DNA of 64,000 bases from positions 186,001 through 250,000 of the forward strand of contig NZ_QUOK01000002.1 of assembly GCF_003390325.1 (NCBI RefSeq), in the 5' to 3' direction. Source of the DNA: Rhodohalobacter sp. SW132 (GTDB lineage Bacteria > Bacteroidota > Rhodothermia > Balneolales > Balneolaceae). The notes beneath the pieces were generated by a model. The model did not search any database. It worked only from the letters and a program-made list of their open reading frames with translations, and was not told the origin of the DNA. The position numbers were made by a program, and so were the translations under genes. Below are positions 1 through 8,128 of this stretch, piece by piece. Position 1 is the stretch's first letter; each line of letters begins with the position of its first letter.

Positions 1-492
1 TCGATCGAAGATTATCATCAGCGAATTGATGATCCCGATCTGGATATTGACGCGTCATCTGTGATCGTATTAAAAGGAGTTGGGCCCAAAGGGTATCCCG
101 GAATGCCGGAAGTTGGGAATGTGGATCTGCCTGCAAAGCTGATCAAAAAAGGAGTAAAAGATATGGTTCGTATTTCTGACGGAAGAATGAGCGGCACGGC
201 GTACGGAACCGTGGTTCTGCACGTCGCCCCGGAATCGTCCACCGGTGGTTTGCTGGCACTTGTTCAGAATGGCGATATGATTGAGCTGGATGTGCCGAAT
301 CGGAAACTCACCCTGGATGTGCCGGATGATGTATTGGAGGAGAGAAGAGCCGTATGGGCACCTCCGGAACCGTCGACAGACAGAGGGTATGTGAAACTCT
401 ACCTGGACCATGTCCAACAAGCGGATAAAGGAGCCGATTTTGATCTTCTGAGAGGAGGTTCCGGCTCCGGGGTCGCGAGGGATTTGCATTAG
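1..492 (+). CDS. IlvD/Edd-family sugar-acid dehydratase, C-terminal part (partial)
   Basis: Partial gene: frame 1 is open from the window edge and stops at 492, leaving 163 residues. The IlvD/Edd family dehydrates sugar acids or dihydroxy-acids with an Fe-S cluster. The visible part has the family C-terminal core, including RISDGRMSGTAYGTVVLH, followed by GGLLALVQNGDMIELDV and a tail with GADFDLLRGGSG. The SGTAYGTVVLH version and this tail are, from memory, those of pentonate dehydratases (L-arabonate/D-xylonate) rather than of IlvD. The next gene acts on the expected product, 2-keto-3-deoxy-pentonate, which supports this. The catalytic Fe-S cysteines lie upstream and outside the window, so the exact substrate is inferred. 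Confidence 0.85.
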   Translation, partial: SIEDYHQRIDDPDLDIDASSVIVLKGVGPKGYPGMPEVGNVDLPAKLIKKGVKDMVRISDGRMSGTAYGTVVLHVAPESSTGGLLALVQNGDMIELDVPNRKLTLDVPDDVLEERRAVWAPPEPSTDRGYVKLYLDHVQQADKGADFDLLRGGSGSGVARDLH

Positions 493-551
493 CGGAGTTC
501 ATAGAACATTTAAAATCCATAATTTTAATTGGTCATGAATTTTTTAAGGAG

Positions 552-587
552 TGTCCCCCTTAGAAGGGGGCAATGGGGGATGATCTT
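552..587 (+). repeat. Degenerate GC-rich hairpin repeat
   Basis: Bases 555-570 form a 7-bp G/C stem (CCCCCTT/AAGGGGG) with a two-base loop, followed by a GGGGGATGATC tail. It looks like a short or decayed relative of the two-hairpin element at 63802-63858. It sits between the dehydratase and the FAH-family gene and has no clear T-run, so it is a poor terminator. Confidence 0.45.
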
Positions 588-705
588 TTGTGCTTCGGAA
601 CCTAATGTGTGACCTTACCAGATTATGAAATTCATTTGAGACAATTTTTTTAGCCCCAGAGTATCGGGAAATCAAACCACTTATTAATTAAAGCCCACAG
701 TAAAA

Positions 706-1542
706 ATGAAAGCATATAACTTAAAAAACAGTATTTTAATCGAAGATGATACATCGGCATACCTGGTGAATGACCAGGATTGGGACTCTTTCATCAATGA
801 TGATAATCTGTACAACAAACTAAAGGACATCACTCAAACAGCTGAACCAGTTTCCGGATCAGCTGATTCAGTGAAGAAAGATCTGCTCCCGCCGATTGGA
901 AGTCAGGAAATCTGGGCAAGCGGTGTTACCTATAGCAACAGCAAACTTGCCCGGCAGGCGGAATCGGCAGAGGCCGGGGGAGGAGAATTCTATGCCCGTG
1001 TATACGTGGCTGAGCGTCCTGAAATCTTTTTTAAAGCTACACCGGCACGAACGGTGGGGTCCGGCGGAAAAGTTCGCATTCGTAAAGATTCAACCTGGGA
1101 TGTACCAGAACCTGAACTAACCCTTGCACTCACATCTTCCGGTAAGATTGTCGGCTACACGATTGGTAACGATATGAGTTCACGAAGTATCGAGGGGGAA
1201 AATCCGCTCTACCTTCCACAGGCCAAAACCTATGATGGATGTGCTTCGGTGGGCCCCGGAATTTTTGTGCCTGAAAAACCACTCTCCAAAGAGACCGAAA
1301 TTGAAATGGAGATTTTACGATCAGGAAAACAGGAATTTCACGGCACGGTAGAGATCGGACAGATGAAACGTGAGCTGGATGAACTTGCCGATTGGTTATT
1401 CCGGGAACTTTCTTTTCCGAACGGATGCCTGCTGATGTCCGGCACAGGAATTGTCCCGGGTGACGGTTTTACGCTTCAATCCGGTGATGAAATTCGAATC
1501 ACAATTGAGCCCATAGGTAGGCTTGTGAATTTTGTGAGCTGA
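706..1542 (+). CDS. 2-keto-3-deoxy-pentonate dehydratase (FAH family)
   Basis: 278 aa, fumarylacetoacetate-hydrolase fold. Expected reaction: 2-dehydro-3-deoxy-D-(or L-)pentonate to 2,5-dioxopentanoate (alpha-ketoglutarate semialdehyde), the second dehydration of the Weimberg pathway, in the cytoplasm. ASGVTYSNSKLARQ (71-84), the region around RVYVAERPEIFFKATP, and WDVPEPELTLAL (131-142) match the archaeal and bacterial KdaD type. E135 and E137 plus D156 in GNDMSSR are the likely Mg ligands. The gene starts 213 bp after the sugar-acid dehydratase and is co-directional. The dehydrogenase making 2-oxoglutarate from the product is not in the window. Fold assignment is firm; pentose stereochemistry is inferred. 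Confidence 0.85.
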   Translation: MKAYNLKNSILIEDDTSAYLVNDQDWDSFINDDNLYNKLKDITQTAEPVSGSADSVKKDLLPPIGSQEIWASGVTYSNSKLARQAESAEAGGGEFYARVYVAERPEIFFKATPARTVGSGGKVRIRKDSTWDVPEPELTLALTSSGKIVGYTIGNDMSSRSIEGENPLYLPQAKTYDGCASVGPGIFVPEKPLSKETEIEMEILRSGKQEFHGTVEIGQMKRELDELADWLFRELSFPNGCLLMSGTGIVPGDGFTLQSGDEIRITIEPIGRLVNFVS

Positions 1543-1589
1543 AATTCGATTAAATTTATATTGACTATGGAAAACTCTCTCCTAATGAG

Positions 1590-1695
1590 ACTGAGAGAAA
1601 ACGTCATGTCAAATAATCGGTACCTTTAATTTTTTAACCGCAGGGGCGCATACAGCCGCGGAGGTTATTTATTCATATTCTTTATGTATTTTCGT
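1590..1695 (+). repeat. Intergenic repeat with TTAACCGC core, copy 1
   Basis: Bases 1622-1693 match the reverse complement of 10081-10150 almost base for base (shared TTTAATTTTTTAACCGC, GGGGCGCA and TTATTCATATTCTTT blocks). Weaker similarity extends left to about 1590. The copy lies between convergent genes and encodes nothing recognisable. Confidence 0.7.
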
Positions 1696-1703
1696 TCTTC
1701 ATG

Positions 1704-1776
1704 AAGAGGTCTCCTATGGATTTATTTAAAGTTGTGGAACTTTAAATCTAATAAATTCAGGGCGGCCTCTTTTTAT
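1704..1776 (+). terminator. Long hairpin with T-run between convergent genes
   Basis: A perfect 10-bp inner stem (1724-1733 with 1738-1747, loop GTGG) sits inside imperfect outer arms (1704-1714 with 1761-1771), followed by a T-run at 1769-1774. It could end transcription from the FAH-family gene. The 160-bp distance from that stop codon and the long stem also fit an inserted palindromic element. Confidence 0.5.
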
Positions 1777-1887
1777 AATACCTTGGCGATAAACATGTTT
1801 CAATATCCAGTTATGTTCACCCCCAATCCCGGCATACTCTATAACTTTGATAAATGTAATGACACATTTTGCGACAACTCCCGCACT

Positions 1888-2943
1888 CTACTCTCCAAGC
1901 CGCACCACGGGCCAGTCGTTTTCATCCCACTCCATTTCGAGAATCAACAGTTTGGAATTCCCTTCGTCGGCAACATCATAACCATGGGCAATCAGGTAGT
2001 CGGTCCCGTTAAATGTGTAGGCGGCATTATGACCAATTCCGGCATAATTTTCATTGCCCTGGAGAACCAGCGATCCGCCGCCGTGTCTCATGTCCTCGCC
2101 TTCTTTGTCAAGATATGGGCCCGTTACTTCTTTTGACCGTCCAACCACGACTTTGTATGTGCTATCTTCCCCGCGGCAGCAGAAATCCCAGGAGACAAAA
2201 TTGTAGTAATAGCCATTTTTCTTAAAGATAAACGGTGCTTCGATTGCGCTGCTCATATCGTTGCCGGCAGTGCGGTCGTCAAGCTTCCAGTACCTGTTCC
2301 GGGCCGCGATCGTGTGCCACTCCTGCGGATCTCTGTCGATTTCAACCATATTGTCATTCAAACGAACCAGTTTCATTCCTTTCCAGAATGAGCCGAATGT
2401 CATCCACGGCGTGCCATCATCATCAAATACGATGTTTGGATCGATCGCATTCCAGAGATCTCTGCCGGGTACCGATCGGACTACTTTTCCGTGATCGGTC
2501 CACTCAAAATCGGGATCATCGGGATGAAGAGTCGGATTTGAGAGAACGCCAATCGCCGATGTATTTCTCCCAAACGCTGATACAGAATAATAGAGATAGT
2601 ATTTTCCATTGTGATGGGTGATATCGGGAGCCCAGAGGTGGTACCGGCCACCATCTACAATCTCTTCGGTCCACGGCGGTGTTTCTGCAAATACGGGATC
2701 GAGCCGCTCCCAGTTTTCCATATCATCAGATGACCAGACCGCAATGCCGCGGCCGGTTCCAAATAAATAGAAGGTGTCATCCTGCTGCGCCATGACCGGA
2801 TCGTGAATTCGAACCTCAAGATGTTGGGCTTCCAGGTCGCTGACCATCAGAGAGGCTCCAAAAATCAATAAACAAGTGAAAAAACCGCACAATAGTGCAG
2901 ACTTCATTGCAGGGCGCGGGGAAATAAATGTCAATCTATTCAT
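1888..2943 (-). CDS. GH43 endo-arabinanase-like glycoside hydrolase, secreted
   Basis: 351 aa. Family GH43 five-bladed propellers cleave arabinan, arabinoxylan or xylosides with inversion. The three conserved carboxylates are visible: D48 in HDPVM (base), D168 in NAIDPN (pKa modulator) and E235 in AIEAPFIF (acid). The CCRGEDSTYKVVVGRS stretch and GNENYAGIGHN are typical of the endo-1,5-alpha-arabinanase branch. A signal peptide ends near EAQ (38-40); Met13 (2905-2907) is an alternative start giving a more normal signal. It is a close tandem paralogue of the next upstream gene (3002-4165), from which it is 58 bp away, so both are probably co-transcribed and divergent from susC. Substrate specificity is inferred. 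Confidence 0.88.
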   Translation of the reverse strand: MNRLTFISPRPAMKSALLCGFFTCLLIFGASLMVSDLEAQHLEVRIHDPVMAQQDDTFYLFGTGRGIAVWSSDDMENWERLDPVFAETPPWTEEIVDGGRYHLWAPDITHHNGKYYLYYSVSAFGRNTSAIGVLSNPTLHPDDPDFEWTDHGKVVRSVPGRDLWNAIDPNIVFDDDGTPWMTFGSFWKGMKLVRLNDNMVEIDRDPQEWHTIAARNRYWKLDDRTAGNDMSSAIEAPFIFKKNGYYYNFVSWDFCCRGEDSTYKVVVGRSKEVTGPYLDKEGEDMRHGGGSLVLQGNENYAGIGHNAAYTFNGTDYLIAHGYDVADEGNSKLLILEMEWDENDWPVVRLGE

Positions 2944-3001
2944 AGCTATAGTGGTTTGAAAATTGTGTGTGGCGATGAAAGTTCAGGTTTACCCGATGAG
3001 G

Positions 3002-4165
3002 TTAATCATCGAATTGAATAACCGGCCAGCCATCGCTGTCCCAGGTCAGTTCGAGGATCATCAGTTTAGGGCGGCCTTCATCTTCGAGATCGTAGGCGTG
3101 AGCAACCAGGTAATCTCTCCCATCAAACGTGTAGACAGAGTTGTGGCCGATCGCGGAGTAGTTTTCATTGCCTTTTACCACCAGTGATCCGCCACCGTAA
3201 TTCATATTTTGGTCTTCTTTGTCAAGATAGGGTCCGGTGATCGATTCCGACCTGCCAACAACCACTTTATAGGTGCTGTCCTCCCCGCGGCAGCAACGGT
3301 CCCAGGAAACAAACAGGTAGTAATATCCATCTCTTTGAAAAATGAACGGGGCTTCAATTGCACCGCTTTCCGATTGTCGGTTCAATTCAAAGATGGCATC
3401 TGGGTAGAGCTCATCATAATCGAGTTCAGGATTGGCGGAGTCGCCTGCATCTCTCTCATCCAGTTTCCAGTAGCGGTGCCGCTGTGCAATGGTGAACCAC
3501 TCATCACCTTCAGGGGTGATGGCAACCGATTTGAGATCATCCTCCAGTTTCACCAGTTTGATACCCATCCAGTGAGACCCGAAGGTTAGCCAGGGGGTAC
3601 CATCATCATCAAAAGAGAGGGTGGCATCAATAGCGTTCCACATATCCCGGCCGGGCACCGATTCAACTACGATCCCGTGATCAACCCACTCAAAATTAGG
3701 ATCATCCGGATGCAGCGTTTCATTCGTGACCAGTCCGATGGCCGAATTATTCCGGCCAAAAGAAGAGATGGAATAGTAGAGGTAGTATGTTCCCTGGTGA
3801 TAGGAGATACTGGGTGCCCAGATATGATTTTCAAAACCAGGAACCACGCGTTCGGTCCACTCGGGAGCTTCCTCAAAAATAGGATCGAGCCGTTCCCAGT
3901 TTACCCTATCGTCAGAACGCCAGTTCGTGATTCCACTTCCGGTATTGAAAAGGTAGTAGGTGTCATCCTGCTGAATCATCGAAGGGTCGTGAACTACAAT
4001 ATCTATATGATGATTGATACGGTCGCTTTCAGAGTTTGTTTGATCGGTTGTCATTTCAGAAGAGCTGCAGCTAATCCATAAAAACGGAAAAATGAAAACT
4101 GCAAGTAAACAGGGGATATGTGCATTTCTTCTCTGCCGTAGTTTAGATCGTATGAAGATTTTCAT
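3002..4165 (-). CDS. GH43 endo-arabinanase-like lipoprotein
   Basis: 387 aa, paralogue of the gene at 1888-2943, with the same carboxylates: D60 in HDPSM, D180 in NAIDA and E271 in AIEAPFIF. It has a lipoprotein signal with lipobox LWISC (Cys33), so it is probably anchored to the outer membrane next to SusC/SusD while the paralogue is soluble. An insertion of about 22 residues (roughly 242-266) before the catalytic Glu is absent from the paralogue and may reshape the active-site rim. It is first in the leftward pair. An AAGCGCTT palindrome at 4232-4241 lies 67 bp upstream of its start, suggesting LacI-type control. Confidence 0.88.
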   Translation of the reverse strand: MKIFIRSKLRQRRNAHIPCLLAVFIFPFLWISCSSSEMTTDQTNSESDRINHHIDIVVHDPSMIQQDDTYYLFNTGSGITNWRSDDRVNWERLDPIFEEAPEWTERVVPGFENHIWAPSISYHQGTYYLYYSISSFGRNNSAIGLVTNETLHPDDPNFEWVDHGIVVESVPGRDMWNAIDATLSFDDDGTPWLTFGSHWMGIKLVKLEDDLKSVAITPEGDEWFTIAQRHRYWKLDERDAGDSANPELDYDELYPDAIFELNRQSESGAIEAPFIFQRDGYYYLFVSWDRCCRGEDSTYKVVVGRSESITGPYLDKEDQNMNYGGGSLVVKGNENYSAIGHNSVYTFDGRDYLVAHAYDLEDEGRPKLMILELTWDSDGWPVIQFDD

Positions 4166-4231
4166 CGTATTGGATTAGTGGTTTTTCGAAACAGAACTTT
4201 AAAATTGGTGATCAATAAAGCAGAATGTAAC

Positions 4232-4241
4232 GAAGCGCTTC
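4232..4241. promoter_or_regulatory. Candidate operator, GAAGCGCTTC palindrome
   Basis: Perfect 10-bp palindrome with AAGCGCTT core, 67 bp upstream of the leftward GH43 lipoprotein gene. The same core recurs twice before susC. Palindromes with a central CG are typical of LacI-family operators. Confidence 0.5.
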
Positions 4242-4587
4242 TGTAAAAACGGCTCTGAAATATTAACAAATGTAAATACAACAAATATTTTTGTTTCAGT
4301 TTTGATCCGGACAAAGCTGAGTACCATTATTTTCTACAATTCATTGAGTGTAAACACTTCATTTAAGTCTGTTTAATTAGTACAAAGTGATATTTATAAG
4401 TGGAGGGACATTAAATATGAAAATTGAGAATTAAATATCGATGTGAGGAAAAATAACAGAATTAGTCAGATAATAATTAAGTAGTTAAGAGGGGAGGTGA
4501 GTCTGATTGGTATAAGCTGGGTTCGCACAATTTTCACTCTTTATAAAGACCTCCCATATAGTGAGATTCGTCATAATTCTGAATGAC

Positions 4588-4604
4588 ACTTAACAGTGTT
4601 AAGT
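4588..4604. promoter_or_regulatory. Candidate operator, 17-bp palindrome
   Basis: ACTTAACAGTGTTAAGT is a perfect inverted repeat (8-bp arms around one G) in the middle of the divergent intergenic region. It is too short and without a T-run to be a terminator; a dimeric regulator site is the likely reading. No regulator gene lies adjacent. Confidence 0.4.
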
Positions 4605-4773
4605 CATATATAATATCTGTGTTCAAGTATGAGAATCTGTTCATAAAAACCCTTGAAATTTGATCAACTCGCACAGAAATCTCCGACTTTTTTAAAAAAA
4701 ATTACGCAATAAATTGAATATTGAATATTAAATAAAATGTTTTGAAAAATTTTAAGCTTTGTCAGACAATCAG

Positions 4774-4785
4774 AAAAGCGCTTTT
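4774..4785. promoter_or_regulatory. Candidate operator, AAAAGCGCTTTT palindrome
   Basis: Perfect 12-bp palindrome with the AAGCGCTT core, about 205 bp before susC. It is the second of three copies in the 4166-4990 gap. Confidence 0.5.
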
Positions 4786-4880
4786 AGTAAACCTGATTCC
4801 CCTTCCTCGAAAAAAATGAGAATCGTAGTTGAAGAGTATTGTTTTTTTGGTGTAGAAATGACACTATTGGGTTGTAGCTG

Positions 4881-4891
4881 GAAGCGCTTTT
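4881..4891. promoter_or_regulatory. Candidate operator, AAGCGCTT near susC
   Basis: Third copy of the core (4882-4889), about 100 bp upstream of the susC start codon. The rest of the 825-bp gap (4166-4990) is AT-rich with no supportable ORF; it probably holds the divergent promoters and a long susC leader. Confidence 0.5.
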
Positions 4892-4990
4892 AAAATTTCG
4901 GCCCAAAAATGTGATTTCGTTCTATCAAAATTCACATTTTTAAGATCCAAAAAGGAGCACTTTCAAAAGATCAACTAAAATTCACAACAA

Positions 4991-7900
4991 ATGAACCAAA
5001 CGTTACTCTCTAAATTAATTATGAAGATGTTGCTGGTAATTCCGCTTCTCCTTATCGGGACAAACGGAATGGCTCAGCACGACGTATCGGGTACGGTGAT
5101 CGATGGGAACACCATGGAGCCGTTACCGGGTGTAAGTATTCTTGTTATGGGAACCGATCAGGGAACCGCCTCAAATATTGACGGTGAATTCTCACTTTCT
5201 GTACCTGATCAAAACTCAACTCTTGTTTTCACCTACATTGGCTACGTGAGACAGGAAGTTCCTCTCGAAGGAAGAAATGAAATTACTGTTGAACTTCAAC
5301 CAAGCATCCTCATGGGGGATGATGTTGTGGTTGTTGGATATGGTACACAAAGATTAGAAAGTCTGACAGGATCTGTAGCATCCGTTTCGGCGGAACAGAT
5401 GGCAAAAGTTCCTGTTCCAACGGTGACTCACGCTCTGCAGGGTATGGCTCCGGGACTTCAGCTGCTGGATGGTGGTGACAGGCCCGGCCGAAATCAATTA
5501 AACTTACTTATTCGAGGTCAGGGTACATTAGGACGTGGAGATCCTGGAAGTGCAAATGCATCCAGACCTCTGGTGCTTGTTGACGGTGTAGAGGCAAATC
5601 TTGCAAATGTTGATATAAACGATGTAGAAAGGGTGTCCGTACTCAAAGATGCTTCTTCCGCTGCCATCTATGGCTCTCGTGCTGCGAATGGTGTAATTTT
5701 GGTTACAACCAAACGGGGAGCAGCCCAGGGAAGGGTTCAGGTTTCTTACAATGGATACATTGGTATGCAGAATATTACTGCGTGGCCTGAACAGGTAGAT
5801 GCTGAAACCCATATGCGACTTGCAAACGTGGCCAGAACGAACTTTCTGAACTGGTGTCTTGATGGACGGGATCCAAATGCTCAGACTGAAGCCGCATGTT
5901 ATGATAATCCAAGCTATGCACCAAGATATTCAGAGGAGTATATCCAGAATACGATTTCTAGTAACGATCGTGATGCATTTCCTGCTGATGATCATGTGGA
6001 TGCAATGTTCAATCCGGCTCCGATACGCGATCATACCTTGCGTGTATCGGGTGGAAATGAAACCGCCAGGTATGCACTTTCTCTGAATCACATGGGTGAG
6101 GATGGCTTGATGCCAAATACTGGTGCAAATCGAACTGGAGTTCGTTTAAATACCGATTTCCAATTAACTGAGCAGATTTCTGGTGGTGTTGATGTGTCGG
6201 CGACACGTCGCTGGGACACAATTCCTGCAGAAAACTGGGGCTCTACATTTTTCCTTATTCACGATACACCTCCCACTATAAGAACCCGATATACGGATGG
6301 TACATATGGCCTGAACTTATTTGGCCATAGCCCTTTAGCGTATGCTGAAGTCAGCGGTAGTGAAGATCGGGTATTCTGGGATGGTACACTTACAGGACGG
6401 TTCAACTATCAAATAGTACCCGGAATCGTAGAAATTCAAACTCTTGCGTCATATGACTATGGAAGTATGGATTGGGAGAGATTCCGTACAAATCCGGCTC
6501 TGATTGATGATTATCCATCAAATGGTACCAATTGGGGACCAAGTTTTGGTGAAAATCGAACGAACACATCCCGGCAGTTAACTCTTCGGGCTCTGGCAGA
6601 TTATTCCTACATCTTCGATCAAATTCATGAGGTGTCTGGTGTTGTCGGTTATGAGCAAATTGAGTATAACTTCGAAGAGTTTCGTGCGTGGAGGGATCAA
6701 TTCTACAATAACGAACTCAGACAGTTGAATCTGGGTAATTCAGCAAATGACGGGAATTCGGGTTTTGGTAACGAATGGGCCCTGCATTCTGGTTTCACAC
6801 GATTCAATTACACGCTTCTGGATCGTTATATGTTTGAATTCAATGCACGGTATGATGGGTCAAGCCGCTTTGCGGAAGGAAATCGTTATGGATTTTTCCC
6901 GTCATTTTCCCTTGGCTGGAGACTTTCTGAAGAATCATTTTTCAATGTAGATTGGGTAAATGAATTGAAATTCCGTGGTTCGTGGGGTAAACTGGGGAAT
7001 CAGGATGTGCCTCTTTATTCCTATTATTCCTCCATCAACTTGGGGATTCCTTATTACTTAGGGAATTCCGGCGGTACTCAGGCTGTAGGCGGGGCTGCTA
7101 CAAATCTTGTGAACGAGGACCTTTCCTGGGAGACTACCACTGTGATAAATTTCGGGGTGGATACAAGGTTTCTAAATGACCGGTTATCGATGTCGGCGGA
7201 ATTGTATACACGGCGAACAGAAGACATTCTACTCCAATTACCTGTTCCTGATATGGTTGGTCTTGATGCTGCCTATCAAAATGCAGGAGTTGTTGAAAAT
7301 AAAGGATGGGAATTATCTCTCGGATGGGAAGATGTTGTAGGGGATGTTAGTTATGGAATAAACCTTAACCTTTCGGATAACCGCAATGAGGTAGTGGATT
7401 TATTCGGCACTGGCCCTTATGTCTTGGGCGGGAATCTTGATGGCCATGTTGTGCAGGAAGGATCTCCGATTGGAGCCTGGTATGGACTTGAAGCCGTAGG
7501 ATTATTCAACTCATACGAGGAAATTGATAATCATGCGCAAGTTGCCGGGTGGGAAACACGCCTTGGTGATGTAATCTTTAAAGATCAGAATGGAGATGGC
7601 ATTATCAATGACGAAGATCGTGTAGTGATTGGTGATCCGAACCCGAGATATATATTTGGGGTAAATCTCAATATGGGATGGAGAAACTTCGACATGAGTG
7701 CATTTTTTCAGGGCGTTGGAAAGCGTGACCAATATCTGGGTCTTGGATTTGCCCAGGGGCCGGTTTGGGAAAACTTTACTTCGGAATGGCATAAAGACCA
7801 CTGGACTCCTGATAATCCTGATGCCAGACATCCGGCTTACTATTCCAACTATAACCGAAATTATTACACTACAAATTCCTGGTGGATTTTGGATGGAAGC

Positions 7901-8116
7901 TTTGTGAAGCTTAGAAACCTTCAGTTGGGGTATAGTTTACCTCAAACACTAATTAACAGGTTGGGAATTCAAAATGTACGATTGTACGCAAATGGTAAAA
8001 ATTTGTGGACTCGTCATAATTTAGGTCTTGATTTAGATCCTGAATATCCCTGGACAGTAGGAGATTACTATCCACAAACTCGTGTAATTAGCATGGGCGC
8101 CAATATTAGCTTCTAA
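4991..8116 (+). CDS. SusC/RagA-family TonB-dependent outer-membrane transporter
   Basis: 1041 aa. Imports oligosaccharides across the outer membrane with its SusD lid, powered by TonB. Order: signal peptide (1 to about 29, ending GMAQ), carboxypeptidase-regulatory-like beta-sandwich (about 32-105, from VSGTVIDGNTMEPLPGVSI), TonB-box-like stretch DDVVVVGYGTQ (about 109-119), plug (about 120-240, with LVDGVEANLANVDINDVE), then a 22-strand-type barrel ending in the aromatic NISF. There is no STN domain, unlike the second SusC in the window, so this one is not expected to signal to an anti-sigma factor. Divergent GH43 genes suggest an arabinan-type substrate. Length is normal for the family. Confidence 0.95.
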   Translation: MNQTLLSKLIMKMLLVIPLLLIGTNGMAQHDVSGTVIDGNTMEPLPGVSILVMGTDQGTASNIDGEFSLSVPDQNSTLVFTYIGYVRQEVPLEGRNEITVELQPSILMGDDVVVVGYGTQRLESLTGSVASVSAEQMAKVPVPTVTHALQGMAPGLQLLDGGDRPGRNQLNLLIRGQGTLGRGDPGSANASRPLVLVDGVEANLANVDINDVERVSVLKDASSAAIYGSRAANGVILVTTKRGAAQGRVQVSYNGYIGMQNITAWPEQVDAETHMRLANVARTNFLNWCLDGRDPNAQTEAACYDNPSYAPRYSEEYIQNTISSNDRDAFPADDHVDAMFNPAPIRDHTLRVSGGNETARYALSLNHMGEDGLMPNTGANRTGVRLNTDFQLTEQISGGVDVSATRRWDTIPAENWGSTFFLIHDTPPTIRTRYTDGTYGLNLFGHSPLAYAEVSGSEDRVFWDGTLTGRFNYQIVPGIVEIQTLASYDYGSMDWERFRTNPALIDDYPSNGTNWGPSFGENRTNTSRQLTLRALADYSYIFDQIHEVSGVVGYEQIEYNFEEFRAWRDQFYNNELRQLNLGNSANDGNSGFGNEWALHSGFTRFNYTLLDRYMFEFNARYDGSSRFAEGNRYGFFPSFSLGWRLSEESFFNVDWVNELKFRGSWGKLGNQDVPLYSYYSSINLGIPYYLGNSGGTQAVGGAATNLVNEDLSWETTTVINFGVDTRFLNDRLSMSAELYTRRTEDILLQLPVPDMVGLDAAYQNAGVVENKGWELSLGWEDVVGDVSYGINLNLSDNRNEVVDLFGTGPYVLGGNLDGHVVQEGSPIGAWYGLEAVGLFNSYEEIDNHAQVAGWETRLGDVIFKDQNGDGIINDEDRVVIGDPNPRYIFGVNLNMGWRNFDMSAFFQGVGKRDQYLGLGFAQGPVWENFTSEWHKDHWTPDNPDARHPAYYSNYNRNYYTTNSWWILDGSFVKLRNLQLGYSLPQTLINRLGIQNVRLYANGKNLWTRHNLGLDLDPEYPWTVGDYYPQTRVISMGANISF

Positions 8117-8128
8117 ATTTCCAAAAAA

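Noticed and set aside
1732-2136. 134-codon plus-strand ORF opposite the GH43 gene
   Set aside because: Antisense to a gene with intact catalytic motifs; no domain, signal or codon bias of its own.
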